DNA of 15,177 nucleotides from Candidatus Omnitrophota bacterium (GCA_020057645.1 JAGVFL010000135.1:1-15177); one strand, 5' to 3'. Counted from the stretch's first letter, positions 6,476 to 13,875 are shown. Program-made: numbers and translations. Notes: generated by a model not told the origin, from the letters alone.

Positions 6476-7523
6476 AAATATAAACTCCAAGCCAAAACAC
6501 AAAAAAAGCCGTAAATCATACGGAGACCTCAAGAAAACTATTTCCCTTGAAAGAAATCTCCTGCAGAGCCTCCTGGATAATATCCCTGACGCTATCTATT
6601 TCAAGGATGATAAAAATAGGATCATAAGGGTAAACAGGTTCTACGCGGAAGGGTTCAAGCTATCTTCTAAAGATATCATCGGAAAGACAGATTTTGACTT
6701 TTTCCCGAAAGACCAGGCTCAGAAGATGTTTAACGATGATACCTATATATTAAAGACAGGCAAGCCCATTATAGGAAAGATCGAGCGGACGCTTCTGCCT
6801 AACGGGACTTATAACTGCGTCACCACCACCAAGATTCCGATAAAGAACAAAAAAAATAAGGTCGTAGGGACCATGGGCGTGACAAGGGATATCACAGCTT
6901 ACGACAATACAGAGCGCACGAACCTTGACATGATCATAAACTCCCTGAAAGTCCTGGATAAAATACTTGAGACAAAAGACCCTTATACGTTCGGCCATAC
7001 GAGGCGCGTTTCTATAATCGCCGAAAGAATAGCCAAAGAACTTTCCTGGGAGACAAATAGAATCCTGGAATTAAAGATGTCAGCTGAGCTGCACGATATA
7101 GGCAAGATACTCATACCGCTTGAGATACTCAATAAACCCGGGAAACTGTCTGACCTGGAATATAAGATGGTGCAGGAGCACGTGCAGCAGAGCTACGACA
7201 TGCTGAAGCCTTACTCGTTCCCTTCCCAGCTCCCTGAAGCGATATACCAGCACCACGAAAGGCTTGACGGGAAAGGCTACCCGAGAGGCCTTTTATCGGA
7301 TAAAATTCTGCCCGAAGCGAAAATCCTGGCCATATGCGACGTCCTAGAAGCCATGATATCGCACAGGCCTTACAGACAGGCATTGGGAATGGACGTTACC
7401 TTGAAGGAATTAAAAGAAAACGCGGGTTTTAAATACGATAAGGACATCGTGGACGTGGTCCTGAGAATGATCAGCGAAAATAACAACAAGCCTTTTTGGT
7501 TAACCTCGGAAAACCTGTCATAG
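6471..7523 (+). CDS. PAS domain plus HD-GYP cyclic-di-GMP phosphodiesterase
   Basis: 350 residues from the ATG at 6471. Residues 17-34 form a short coiled-coil-like lead-in. A PAS domain spans about 31-145 (LLDNIPDAIYFKD... GKTDFDFF... GTMGVTRDITA). The HD-GYP domain covers about 155-340 with intact motifs: GHTRRV (His176), AELHDIGK (HD 208-209), HHERLDGKGYP (261-271), Asp290 in the ICDVLEAM motif and HRPYR. HD-GYP enzymes hydrolyse cyclic di-GMP to pGpG or GMP at a metal site. The PAS domain probably senses a small ligand or redox state. No membrane segment or receiver domain remains if this start is right, so it should be cytosolic. The frame extends upstream to 6357, but that part overlaps dusB and lies upstream of the promoter. 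It is the only long plus-strand gene here and converges on the polyferredoxin gene with 31 nt between stops and no visible terminator. Confidence 0.9.
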   Translation: MKNINSKPKHKKSRKSYGDLKKTISLERNLLQSLLDNIPDAIYFKDDKNRIIRVNRFYAEGFKLSSKDIIGKTDFDFFPKDQAQKMFNDDTYILKTGKPIIGKIERTLLPNGTYNCVTTTKIPIKNKKNKVVGTMGVTRDITAYDNTERTNLDMIINSLKVLDKILETKDPYTFGHTRRVSIIAERIAKELSWETNRILELKMSAELHDIGKILIPLEILNKPGKLSDLEYKMVQEHVQQSYDMLKPYSFPSQLPEAIYQHHERLDGKGYPRGLLSDKILPEAKILAICDVLEAMISHRPYRQALGMDVTLKELKENAGFKYDKDIVDVVLRMISENNNKPFWLTSENLS

Positions 7524-7554
7524 CATAGCCTTCCGGATTCAATTAAGAGAAAAA

Positions 7555-8964
7555 TTACGGTAAAACCTTTATTGCCCTGGCAGGCCTAGTAGGGCATTTA
7601 TTCTGGCAAATACCGCAGCCCACGCATAAAGAAATATCCACGTAAGGCTTCGGAACTCTTTTCCCGTTAAAAAATTCATCGTTGGACTTAATGGCTTTTT
7701 GCGGAACAGGGCAATGTTCCTCGCACACGATGCATTCTTTATTCTCTAGCCAGGCAATGCAGATATTTTTATCTATAATAGCTATGCCTAATATCTGCTT
7801 TTTCTTGTCAGCCAGGCTCAATTTTGGAATGGCAGCCGCGGGGCAGACATTTCCGCACGAATTGCAGTTGTATTCGCAATATCCTATCTCCGGAATAAGG
7901 TGCGGGGTCCATATCCCGCTGAATCCTGATTCAAATATAGCGGGCTGTAGGCCGTTAGTGGGGCAAATCCTCATGCAATTTCCGCACCTCACGCATTTAT
8001 TTAAAAATTCGCGCTTGTTCAGGACGCCCGGAGGCCTGATGAGTTTTTTAGCCGCATCCAAGGCTTCCTTACTTTTAAAACCCAATAATAGAAATGAAGA
8101 TGCTATCAGGAATAAAAAATCTTTGCGCGATATAGAGCCTTCGGCCTGTCTTCCGGTATTTTTCCTGGGCCAGGAAAATTTTGTGGCCAGATCCGGGCAA
8201 TCATATACGCAATCCATGCAAAGGATGCACTCTTCCTTTCTATAACTCGAGTCTTCTTTGATAGCGGACATGCGGCAGTTAATGCTGCATGTCATGCAAT
8301 GTATGCATTTATCAACATGCCTCCTCAATAAACAAAACCTCGCAGTAAGCGCGTATATCGCCCCCAGCGGGCAAAGAATGCGGCACCAGAATCTTTTTGT
8401 TATAAGCGCAAGGCCGCAGATTATAACAAAAAAACTTACAGTAATAAATGAATGCGGGAAATAAAATATCTTTGTCCCGAGTACTGATAACTTCAGCATG
8501 CGGTAAAAATCATAGAGCGGCGCGTAAAAATTAAGGCTCTTTATAAGGAAAATAAACGCCTTGTCCATGGCCAGGGTAAAAGACGGTATAAAATTTAAAG
8601 AAATAAATCTCGCTGTAATAACAAGCGGATCAAAAATCCATGCAATCTGTATCCCCAAAAAAGCGAATATAACAATAACCCCGAGCACATAATACTTAAC
8701 CTTCCTGAGAAACCCGGTATTCCTATTTTTCGCTTTTATTCCGCATGCATCAATAATAGTCCCAAGCGGGCAAACCCATCCGCAGAAAAATCTTCCTATT
8801 ATAAGAGTCGCGCCAAGCATTATCAGAGAAAATAGGCTAAATATTGAAATAAGCGGGTCTATTTTAAAAAATAGGGCTGCATGCGGCGTCACCCAAAGCA
8901 TGTAAGTAAATAAGGAAAGAAAGAATACCTGGCTGAGTCTTCTGATTAAGGCCAATTTTTTCAT
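7555..8964 (-). CDS. Fused NapH/MauN-like and NapG/MauM-like polyferredoxin (membrane iron-sulfur protein)
   Basis: 469 residues. The N-terminal half is NapH-like: about five membrane helices and two cytosolic CxxxCP motifs (FFCGWVCPLG at 59-68, FWCRILCPLG at 192-201), then two ferredoxin clusters (Cys220/223/226/230 and Cys246/249/252/256). A further hydrophobic stretch at about 283-295, preceded by SISRKDF, looks like a retained Tat-type signal acting as a membrane segment. It leads into a NapG-like half with four more clusters (Cys324-334, 363-374, 402-418, 447-457). So NapH and NapG, normally separate, appear as one chain with up to six [4Fe-4S] clusters. NapGH/MauMN proteins pass quinol electrons to periplasmic acceptors. 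No reductase is encoded in the window, so the acceptor is unknown. The start ATG lies 1 nt after the DUF362 stop and has no Shine-Dalgarno, implying translational coupling. Confidence 0.82.
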   Translation of the reverse strand: MKKLALIRRLSQVFFLSLFTYMLWVTPHAALFFKIDPLISIFSLFSLIMLGATLIIGRFFCGWVCPLGTIIDACGIKAKNRNTGFLRKVKYYVLGVIVIFAFLGIQIAWIFDPLVITARFISLNFIPSFTLAMDKAFIFLIKSLNFYAPLYDFYRMLKLSVLGTKIFYFPHSFITVSFFVIICGLALITKRFWCRILCPLGAIYALTARFCLLRRHVDKCIHCMTCSINCRMSAIKEDSSYRKEECILCMDCVYDCPDLATKFSWPRKNTGRQAEGSISRKDFLFLIASSFLLLGFKSKEALDAAKKLIRPPGVLNKREFLNKCVRCGNCMRICPTNGLQPAIFESGFSGIWTPHLIPEIGYCEYNCNSCGNVCPAAAIPKLSLADKKKQILGIAIIDKNICIAWLENKECIVCEEHCPVPQKAIKSNDEFFNGKRVPKPYVDISLCVGCGICQNKCPTRPARAIKVLP

Positions 8965-8965
8965 G

Positions 8966-9943
8966 TCACGCTGTTATTGTCAGGATGTCTGCTTTTAAAA
9001 TATCCGCGTTTCCCAGATTAAGCTTTACTGCCTGCTCGATGTAACTAAAAGATAGGGGCTCTTTACCCATTAATTTAGCCGCGTAAGAATCGCACAATAC
9101 CGGATCTGAGCCGGTTATGATTGTTTTCATGTCTAAAACATCTTTGAGGTCTCCCCCGCTCGGGCCGTTTCTCGCAAGCACCCTGTAAGCGTCTATCACG
9201 GTCAGGTCAGGTTTTATAAAATCCGTCAAATGAGCCAGCTTTGTCCCTATGTCAAAATGTATCAGGCCTCTATTGCCGCTGCAGATACCCATCAGGTTTT
9301 TCATGGAAATCGTGAGGCCGGTCAGGCCGTGATGTTTCAATACGGGCGCATTTATAAATGTATCGCATTCCAGGGCATCCCTGTAAATAGGCCAGCCTTC
9401 CATCGGGCTTTTATAGCTGAACTTTGCCTTTACAACATTCCAGTCATCTACAAAATAGACGTTTGCGCCTTTTCCCTTCGCTATCTTTTCTATCCCGCTA
9501 TTTTCATAACAACGCTTTGATTCGTTGCAGGTATTATCAAATATGTTCACCCTTTTTGCCCCGGCTTTAAAACACATATCCACGAGAGCGCCCACGACAT
9601 AAGGATTTGTATTCCCTGCCTGTTCAGGAGAGCGGTCCCACCCAATGTTAGGCTTTATAAGCACGACGCTGTTTTTCTTAACAAACTTATCCATGCCGCC
9701 CAATGCTTCCACTGCCTTGACTGTAATCGCGTAAGGGTCATCGCCTTTTATTGCGACTAAATCATGCAGGCCTTTTATTTTCTTAACAGTCCTTCCGGTA
9801 GAGACATTGTCCTGGCCAAACGCGAATTTCAATAAGGCGTTATTCATGGCAAGGGTTCCGGCGCCTATGCCGCAAAGCTTTACAAACCCTTTTCTTGTAA
9901 TTTCTCTCTTGGGCAGGCTTTCGAATATTGATTCTTTGTTCAT
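8966..9943 (-). CDS. DUF362-family protein with Tat-like signal
   Basis: 325 residues from the ATG at 9943. The N-terminus has TRKGFVK (residues 16-22) followed by LCGIGAGTLAM and a hydrophobic stretch to FAFGQ. This is a Tat signal with Lys in place of the second Arg. The body matches DUF362: VVLIKPNIGWDR, NPYVVGALVDMCFKAGAKRV, NAPVLKHHGLTGLTISMKNLMG and DLTVIDAYRVLARNGPSGG. DUF362 proteins often sit beside or fuse with ferredoxins and are thought to take part in iron-sulfur or redox chemistry, but no reaction is firmly assigned. This one lacks its own ferredoxin domain; the polyferredoxin downstream may supply it. The start is fixed by an ATGA overlap with the tatC stop and an AAGGAG Shine-Dalgarno 6-7 nt upstream. 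The longer frame from 9970 is disfavoured. Confidence 0.88.
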   Translation of the reverse strand: MNKESIFESLPKREITRKGFVKLCGIGAGTLAMNNALLKFAFGQDNVSTGRTVKKIKGLHDLVAIKGDDPYAITVKAVEALGGMDKFVKKNSVVLIKPNIGWDRSPEQAGNTNPYVVGALVDMCFKAGAKRVNIFDNTCNESKRCYENSGIEKIAKGKGANVYFVDDWNVVKAKFSYKSPMEGWPIYRDALECDTFINAPVLKHHGLTGLTISMKNLMGICSGNRGLIHFDIGTKLAHLTDFIKPDLTVIDAYRVLARNGPSGGDLKDVLDMKTIITGSDPVLCDSYAAKLMGKEPLSFSYIEQAVKLNLGNADILKADILTITA

Positions 9944-10671
9944 GCCTTTCTCCTTTTTTCTATTATCCATGACGCAAGTATACCTGCCTCATAAAGCGCA
10001 AGCATAGGCACTGCGAATATCAGCATGTTCACAATATCCTGCGTCGGCGTAATGATAGCCGCTATTATAAAAATAGTCACTATGGCGTATTTGCGGTTTT
10101 TCCTGAAAAATACGGCCTTGAATATTCCTATATATGACAAAAGCGCCATGACGACCGGTATCTGGAATATCCCAGCTCCTATTAGAAGCAAAGCCCCCGC
10201 GAATGAAAAATACTTGCCTATGCTTATCATGGGGGCTGCCGCGTCTTTTGCAAAATTTATAAGGAACTTAAGCGCAAAAGGCAGCGCTAGAAAATAAGAA
10301 AATATTATACCCAGTATTGAAAGTAAAAATGAGATTATGAGCCAGCTTACTATGGCTTCTCTTTGATCCCGCTGTACCGCAGGCATTAAAAACAAACCCA
10401 GCTGAAGCAGGATAAACGGCAGGGAGATTACAAAACCGGCGAGGATTGACATTCTCATATACGCGGTAAAAACCTCTGTCGGGGTAAGAAATATGAAATT
10501 TTCAATAATGCCCAAAGCCGGCAGCCTCAGGATATCGGAAATTTTATCCACAAACATAAAGGAAAATATAGACGCTAGTGTAAAAAAAACAAGACTGGCA
10601 ATAATGCGTTTGCGCAATTCCTCAAGATGTTCTACAATTGACATTTTGTTTGGATATATATCATCAGCCAT
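9940..10671 (-). CDS. tatC: Sec-independent protein translocase subunit TatC
   Basis: 243 residues with six membrane helices, the usual length for TatC. It is the receptor for twin-arginine signal peptides in the inner membrane. Conserved features: MSIVEHLEELRKR (cytosolic N-terminus contacting the RR motif), the FLTPTEVFTAYMRMS loop, and ITPTQDIVNMLIFAVPMLALYE near the last helices. The Shine-Dalgarno is AAAGGA. No tatA or tatB is in the window. The downstream gene encodes a protein with a Tat-like signal and overlaps tatC by 4 nt, suggesting a dedicated export-plus-substrate operon. The leader carries a strong hairpin (10689-10713). Confidence 0.95.
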   Translation of the reverse strand: MADDIYPNKMSIVEHLEELRKRIIASLVFFTLASIFSFMFVDKISDILRLPALGIIENFIFLTPTEVFTAYMRMSILAGFVISLPFILLQLGLFLMPAVQRDQREAIVSWLIISFLLSILGIIFSYFLALPFALKFLINFAKDAAAPMISIGKYFSFAGALLLIGAGIFQIPVVMALLSYIGIFKAVFFRKNRKYAIVTIFIIAAIITPTQDIVNMLIFAVPMLALYEAGILASWIIEKRRKA

Positions 10672-10688
10672 TTTTTATCCTTTCGTTG

Positions 10689-10713
10689 ACTATGGGAGCT
10701 GGACTCCCATAGT
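10689..10713. repeat. 10-bp-arm hairpin in the tatC leader
   Basis: ACTATGGGAG (10689-10698) and CTCCCATAGT (10704-10713) flank CTGGA. On the plus strand it is followed by TTTTTC, the shape of an intrinsic terminator, but no plus-strand gene precedes it. Read toward tatC it has no U-tract and lies 18 nt before the start codon. It may be a dispersed palindromic element, a block to antisense transcription, or a structured leader. Confidence 0.6.
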
Positions 10714-10718
10714 TTTTC

Positions 10719-10748
10719 TTTACAAACCATCAGGTATAAGTATATTAT
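10719..10748 (+). promoter_or_regulatory. Candidate promoter of the desulforedoxin-type gene
   Basis: TTTACA (10719-10724), an 18-bp spacer and TATTAT (10743-10748). The AT-rich block holds a tandem repeat AGTATATTAT (10739-10748 and 10749-10758), so a second -10 10 bp downstream is possible. Confidence 0.5.
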
Positions 10749-10772
10749 AGTATATTATATGATATTTGGAAA
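10744..10772 (-). promoter_or_regulatory. Candidate promoter of the tatC operon
   Basis: On the minus strand: TTTCCA (10772-10767), a 17-bp spacer and TATAAT (10749-10744). Its -10 box overlaps that of the opposing plus-strand promoter almost completely. Another TATAAT occurs at 10759-10754 but lacks a matching -35. Confidence 0.5.
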
Positions 10773-10784
10773 GAGGAGGTATTT

Positions 10785-10910
10785 ATGGCTGTAAAAGGGG
10801 TCGGGGAAAAGTACAGGTGCAATGTCTGCGGAAATGAAGTAACTGTTACAAAGGTGGGCGGCGGAGAATTGGTTTGCTGTAATCAGCCGATGGAAAAAAT
10901 AGCAGGTTAA
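10785..10910 (+). CDS. Desulforedoxin-type small iron protein
   Basis: 41 residues, too short for many gene callers but well supported. A strong Shine-Dalgarno AGAGGAGGT lies 4 nt before the ATG, and the protein reads MAVKGVGEKYRCNVCGNEVT followed by VTKVGGGELVCCNQPMEKIAG. The CxxC pair (Cys12, Cys15) and the adjacent CysCys pair (Cys29-Cys30) are the four ligands of the Fe(SCys)4 site of desulforedoxin, also the N-terminal domain of class I desulfoferrodoxin. Desulforedoxin is a small cytosolic electron carrier of anaerobes. The superoxide-reductase domain is absent here, so this is the stand-alone form. It is divergent from tatC and converges with the GH94 gene, sharing the bases TTAA (10907-10910) for both stop codons. 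Confidence 0.88.
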   Translation: MAVKGVGEKYRCNVCGNEVTVTKVGGGELVCCNQPMEKIAG

Positions 10911-13330
10911 ACCAGCTGGACATCTATTATATTCACAGGCCTTTCCGCGAGTTTTAAGAAATCTTCTCTTTTTACAGGGTTTTCTTTCACAGCCTTTCCA
11001 TTTATAGAAATACCGCCTATTTTATAATCGCCGTGGCCCAGATTATCCGGGTTGAAATAATTGACCTGGATTTTCTTTCCCGCGAAAGTAGTATTAGCTG
11101 AAACTTTTTTTGATTTTCCAAACTGCATCTTTACAAGTTTTGGATCTATTAAAAGGCCTCCTATTTCTCCCCGCACGCCGAATACCCGGGTAAGCATTGT
11201 AAATAAAAGCCAGCTCGCCGAGCCGGTCAGATAATGATACATGCCGCGGCCGTCGGCATTAAAATATTCCGGGATCCCGGGGTACATCTTGCTCGAACTC
11301 GTATTAAGGCACATCTTGTATATGGAGCTTATCACCTCAAAACCCTCTTTAATAAACCCTCTTTTATAAAATGCGTACGCAAACATCACGTTCATGTGGC
11401 TGAAGAACGCGCCGTTTTCTTTTTCTCCGTACGCAAAACTGAACGCCCTTCCGAGATTCGGCTGTATTTCTTTAAAATCTGTATTCAGCCTGAAACCTTT
11501 GAGCTTGGGGTCCCAAAGGTATTTTTTAGCGCTTTTATAGATCTCGTTTATCTGGTCATGGCTAGCCACCCCGCTCATTATCGGAAATACCTGGCCCGCG
11601 AGAGTCATGCGGACGCCGTTCTTGTGATCGCCTTCCACCCTTTGGCCGAGATTATCATAATACCCGTTAAAAAAACTATAGCCTGAATTAATTTTTATCC
11701 ATTCGTCTCTGCGGATATGCTCTCCGAGGATGTTTGCTTTCCCGCGGAGTTCGTCTATTGTCTCTTTTTTATAATTTATTTTTTCTAGCAGATTAGCCAA
11801 TTCAAAGAGATTGCCGGCGTACGCGGCGGTAAACGCGGCGCTTTCTCCGTTTTCCTTTGCCATGTCAAGGCCGTCGTTCCAGTCAGCCCCTTCCAGAAGA
11901 AAATTTCCGTGTTTTCCTATCTTTGTAAACGGCCTTTTGTGCTGCAATAAAACATGCTCCAGCACAGTATCTATCCTGTCGCTCTCGAAAAACTTGGCTT
12001 TTTCAAATAATATATCCTTATCCCCTGATTGATTTATATAAAGATTCAGGGCCATGAACGGCCACGCGCCGTGGTCCATCCACGTGCGGGAAATATTATT
12101 CCTGTCAGAGATAAATTCTCCCTGGGTTTTCCCTATTATCGTGGCGTTGGAACCGTCGAGGCGCGTCCCGCCGAAATTATTTATAAGGTCATTACGCGCT
12201 TCTTCCGGATTTATTAAAAGTAATGTCAGCGAATCCTGCCACAAATCTCTCCAGCCGCGGCCGCCTCTTCCATAATCAAAATCCGGCAGGAATGAGCAGC
12301 CGAATATCTTTCTGAAGATAGGCTGGACGCCGACCCATCTCATCCACCTGTCAAAATCCTTGTCGTGTGTTGAAAAATAAACCCTCTTTGATTTTTCAAC
12401 CCAGAATTCTTTATTAAAGGATAGGGCCTTGTCTAATTTTTTAGCGGAATTAAACTTTTTGAATATCTTCTCCGGGCTGGATTCTGTTATGCCCATTGCG
12501 GCGATGTATTTCATGGATTTGCCAGGAGATATAGAGAGCGTTTTAAATCTTACAGCTCCCATTGCCTCCTTGCCCTGCCTTCCGATGCCTGATTTTTTAT
12601 CAGGCGGCATATTCTTTAAAACAGCTTCCGGCCTTTCAAGGCTGCCGCCCTCGCCTGAGAATTCAAGCACTGTTGGGAAAGCGCCTTTCGGAAGACCGGA
12701 ATCGCCTTCGCAGCCAAGGACAAAATAAGACAACTTGTTTATCTTATGGCCCTCTTCGTCAAAACTCATCGCCGGGGTAACGATCACACCGCGCTTGCTT
12801 AGCCTGATTCTATTTAATAAAGAGGTCACGTGCCTGTGATAGCGGAGGTTGTCCGCAGAACGGCCGTATATGGGTATGGCCAGCGTGGGGGTTATTTTAA
12901 GTTTCTTCTTTGATATATTAGCGATCTCTACAGACATAAGCTCCACAGCCTCGTTTTCCGCTGGGACAAAATTTAACACCTCTATCTTGATGCCGAGTTT
13001 TTTATTTATCTTTATAATCTTATGCCATAAAAATCCCGCTTCCACCAGCGTTTCATCGCTCTCTCCGAAAGCGATTGACCATGCCCCGAGGCCCTCGATG
13101 TATAACCAGAAATTACGGTTATACAGGGTATTGTTGAGGTCCTCCGAAGAAACAGGAACGGTCAGAAATGAGTGCTGGCCTGTTTTTATGTCGCCGTGCA
13201 GTTTCGGCGTTATCGACGACATCATGCCGGATTCGTTTACCAAAGGAAAATAAAGCCTCGAGACCTTATCGGGGTTCCCGGCTACAAACGCAGCGTCATC
13301 GTCTATGAATCTCCATAGCGTATTAGGCAT
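10907..13330 (-). CDS. GH94-family glycoside phosphorylase (possibly 1,2-beta-oligoglucan phosphorylase-like)
   Basis: 807 residues from the ATG at 13330. Residues here are numbered from the in-frame ATG 21 nt further upstream (13351). GH94 enzymes split beta-glucosidic linkages with inorganic phosphate to give a sugar 1-phosphate. The N-terminal beta-sandwich region (about 10-310) carries LYFPLVNESGMMSSITPKLH and DIKTGQHSFLTVPVS. The (alpha/alpha)6 barrel has YGRGGRGWRDLWQDSL (360-375) and the catalytic-acid motif GADWNDGLD (488-496). YYDNLGQRVEGDHKNGVRMT and GQVFPIMSG follow. From memory these N-terminal and VEGDHxNGVRM wordings resemble 1,2-beta-oligoglucan phosphorylases more than cellobiose or chitobiose phosphorylases, but those are longer, so substrate is unproven. 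No signal peptide: cytosolic. The chosen start has GGGAGAG upstream and overlaps the nitroreductase stop by 8 nt. Confidence 0.85.
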   Translation of the reverse strand: MPNTLWRFIDDDAAFVAGNPDKVSRLYFPLVNESGMMSSITPKLHGDIKTGQHSFLTVPVSSEDLNNTLYNRNFWLYIEGLGAWSIAFGESDETLVEAGFLWHKIIKINKKLGIKIEVLNFVPAENEAVELMSVEIANISKKKLKITPTLAIPIYGRSADNLRYHRHVTSLLNRIRLSKRGVIVTPAMSFDEEGHKINKLSYFVLGCEGDSGLPKGAFPTVLEFSGEGGSLERPEAVLKNMPPDKKSGIGRQGKEAMGAVRFKTLSISPGKSMKYIAAMGITESSPEKIFKKFNSAKKLDKALSFNKEFWVEKSKRVYFSTHDKDFDRWMRWVGVQPIFRKIFGCSFLPDFDYGRGGRGWRDLWQDSLTLLLINPEEARNDLINNFGGTRLDGSNATIIGKTQGEFISDRNNISRTWMDHGAWPFMALNLYINQSGDKDILFEKAKFFESDRIDTVLEHVLLQHKRPFTKIGKHGNFLLEGADWNDGLDMAKENGESAAFTAAYAGNLFELANLLEKINYKKETIDELRGKANILGEHIRRDEWIKINSGYSFFNGYYDNLGQRVEGDHKNGVRMTLAGQVFPIMSGVASHDQINEIYKSAKKYLWDPKLKGFRLNTDFKEIQPNLGRAFSFAYGEKENGAFFSHMNVMFAYAFYKRGFIKEGFEVISSIYKMCLNTSSSKMYPGIPEYFNADGRGMYHYLTGSASWLLFTMLTRVFGVRGEIGGLLIDPKLVKMQFGKSKKVSANTTFAGKKIQVNYFNPDNLGHGDYKIGGISINGKAVKENPVKREDFLKLAERPVNIIDVQLV

Positions 13331-13820
13331 ATCTCTCCCAGCGCAAAACATCTTTCAGGTTTCTTTTCGCGTGCGGCTTTTCTTCTTTTTTAGGATATCC
13401 GATTGTTATCATGCTTACCAATTTATAACCGTCGGGCGCGTTAAATATCTTTCTGATATCCTCCGCGTAATTCTTTTTATCGCCCGCTACCCAGCAGCCT
13501 CCGAGCCCAAGGGCCTCTATCGCGAGAAGCATATTCTGGGTCGCAGCGGAACAGTCCTCAATGTAATATTTTGTCTCCTTGGAAAATACGGCTATTAAAT
13601 GCGAGGCGTCTTTAATGAACGGGCCGTTCGGGCACATGCCGCATATCTTTTTAAGTATTTTCTTATCAGAGGTTACTACAAATTCCCACGGCTGTTCGTT
13701 TCTGGCTGTAGCAGACAACCTTCCAGCGTCTATAATTTTTTCGATAAGGTCTTTTTTGACTTCCGCGGTAGAATATTCTCTTACGCTTTTTCTGTTTTTT
13801 ACAACTTCAAAAAAATCCAT
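13323..13820 (-). CDS. Nitroreductase-family flavoprotein
   Basis: 165 residues from the ATG at 13820, which has GAGGTGG 5 nt upstream; a GTG three codons earlier (13829) is possible but would fall inside that Shine-Dalgarno. The protein has the compact nitroreductase fold: NRKSVREY at the N-terminus (phosphate of FMN), SATARNEQPWEFVV, NMLLAIEALGLGGCWV and a C-terminal IGYPKKEEKPHAKR with the trailing Arg. These dimeric FMN enzymes use NAD(P)H to reduce nitroaromatics, quinones or other acceptors, and the real substrate is rarely known. It is the middle gene of a three-gene run with the radical SAM and GH94 genes. No functional link to sugar phosphorolysis is evident. Confidence 0.9.
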   Translation of the reverse strand: MDFFEVVKNRKSVREYSTAEVKKDLIEKIIDAGRLSATARNEQPWEFVVTSDKKILKKICGMCPNGPFIKDASHLIAVFSKETKYYIEDCSAATQNMLLAIEALGLGGCWVAGDKKNYAEDIRKIFNAPDGYKLVSMITIGYPKKEEKPHAKRNLKDVLRWERYA

Positions 13821-13840
13821 CTTAACCACCTCAACGCGCA

Positions 13841-13869
13841 GTAGGGAACGGTTTAAAACCGTTCCCTAC
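13841..13869. repeat. Perfect 14-bp-arm palindrome between the radical SAM and nitroreductase genes
   Basis: GTAGGGAACGGTTT (13841-13854) and AAACCGTTCCCTAC (13856-13869) around a single A. It fills most of the intergenic gap, starting 6 nt after the radical SAM stop. It is not followed by a U-run in the direction of transcription (next bases TGCGCGTTGAGG), so it is a poor intrinsic terminator. It would form a very stable cruciform or an mRNA hairpin between the two cistrons. Confidence 0.8.
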
Positions 13870-13875
13870 GCAGTC

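Noticed and set aside
7682..8245. Plus-strand open frame of 187 codons opposite the polyferredoxin gene
   Set aside because: It is antisense to a gene full of conserved cysteine clusters, has no recognisable domain, and its openness follows from the codon pattern of the real gene.
8267..8293. GACATGC/GCATGTC inverted repeat
   Set aside because: It lies in the cysteine-rich CIHCMTCSINC coding segment; repeated Cys/Met/His codons explain the symmetry.
10689..10713. Intrinsic terminator for a plus-strand transcript
   Set aside because: Stem and T-run have the right shape, but the sequence before it on the plus strand is antisense to tatC with no gene to terminate. It is listed as a palindromic repeat instead.
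10739..10758. Tandem AGTATATTAT copies as the beginning of a repeat array
   Set aside because: There are only two copies and both are AT-rich promoter sequence; no spacer-repeat pattern of a CRISPR or other array is present.
11234..11686. Plus-strand open frame of 150 codons opposite the GH94 gene
   Set aside because: It is a shadow of the conserved barrel region of the phosphorylase and encodes no recognisable protein.
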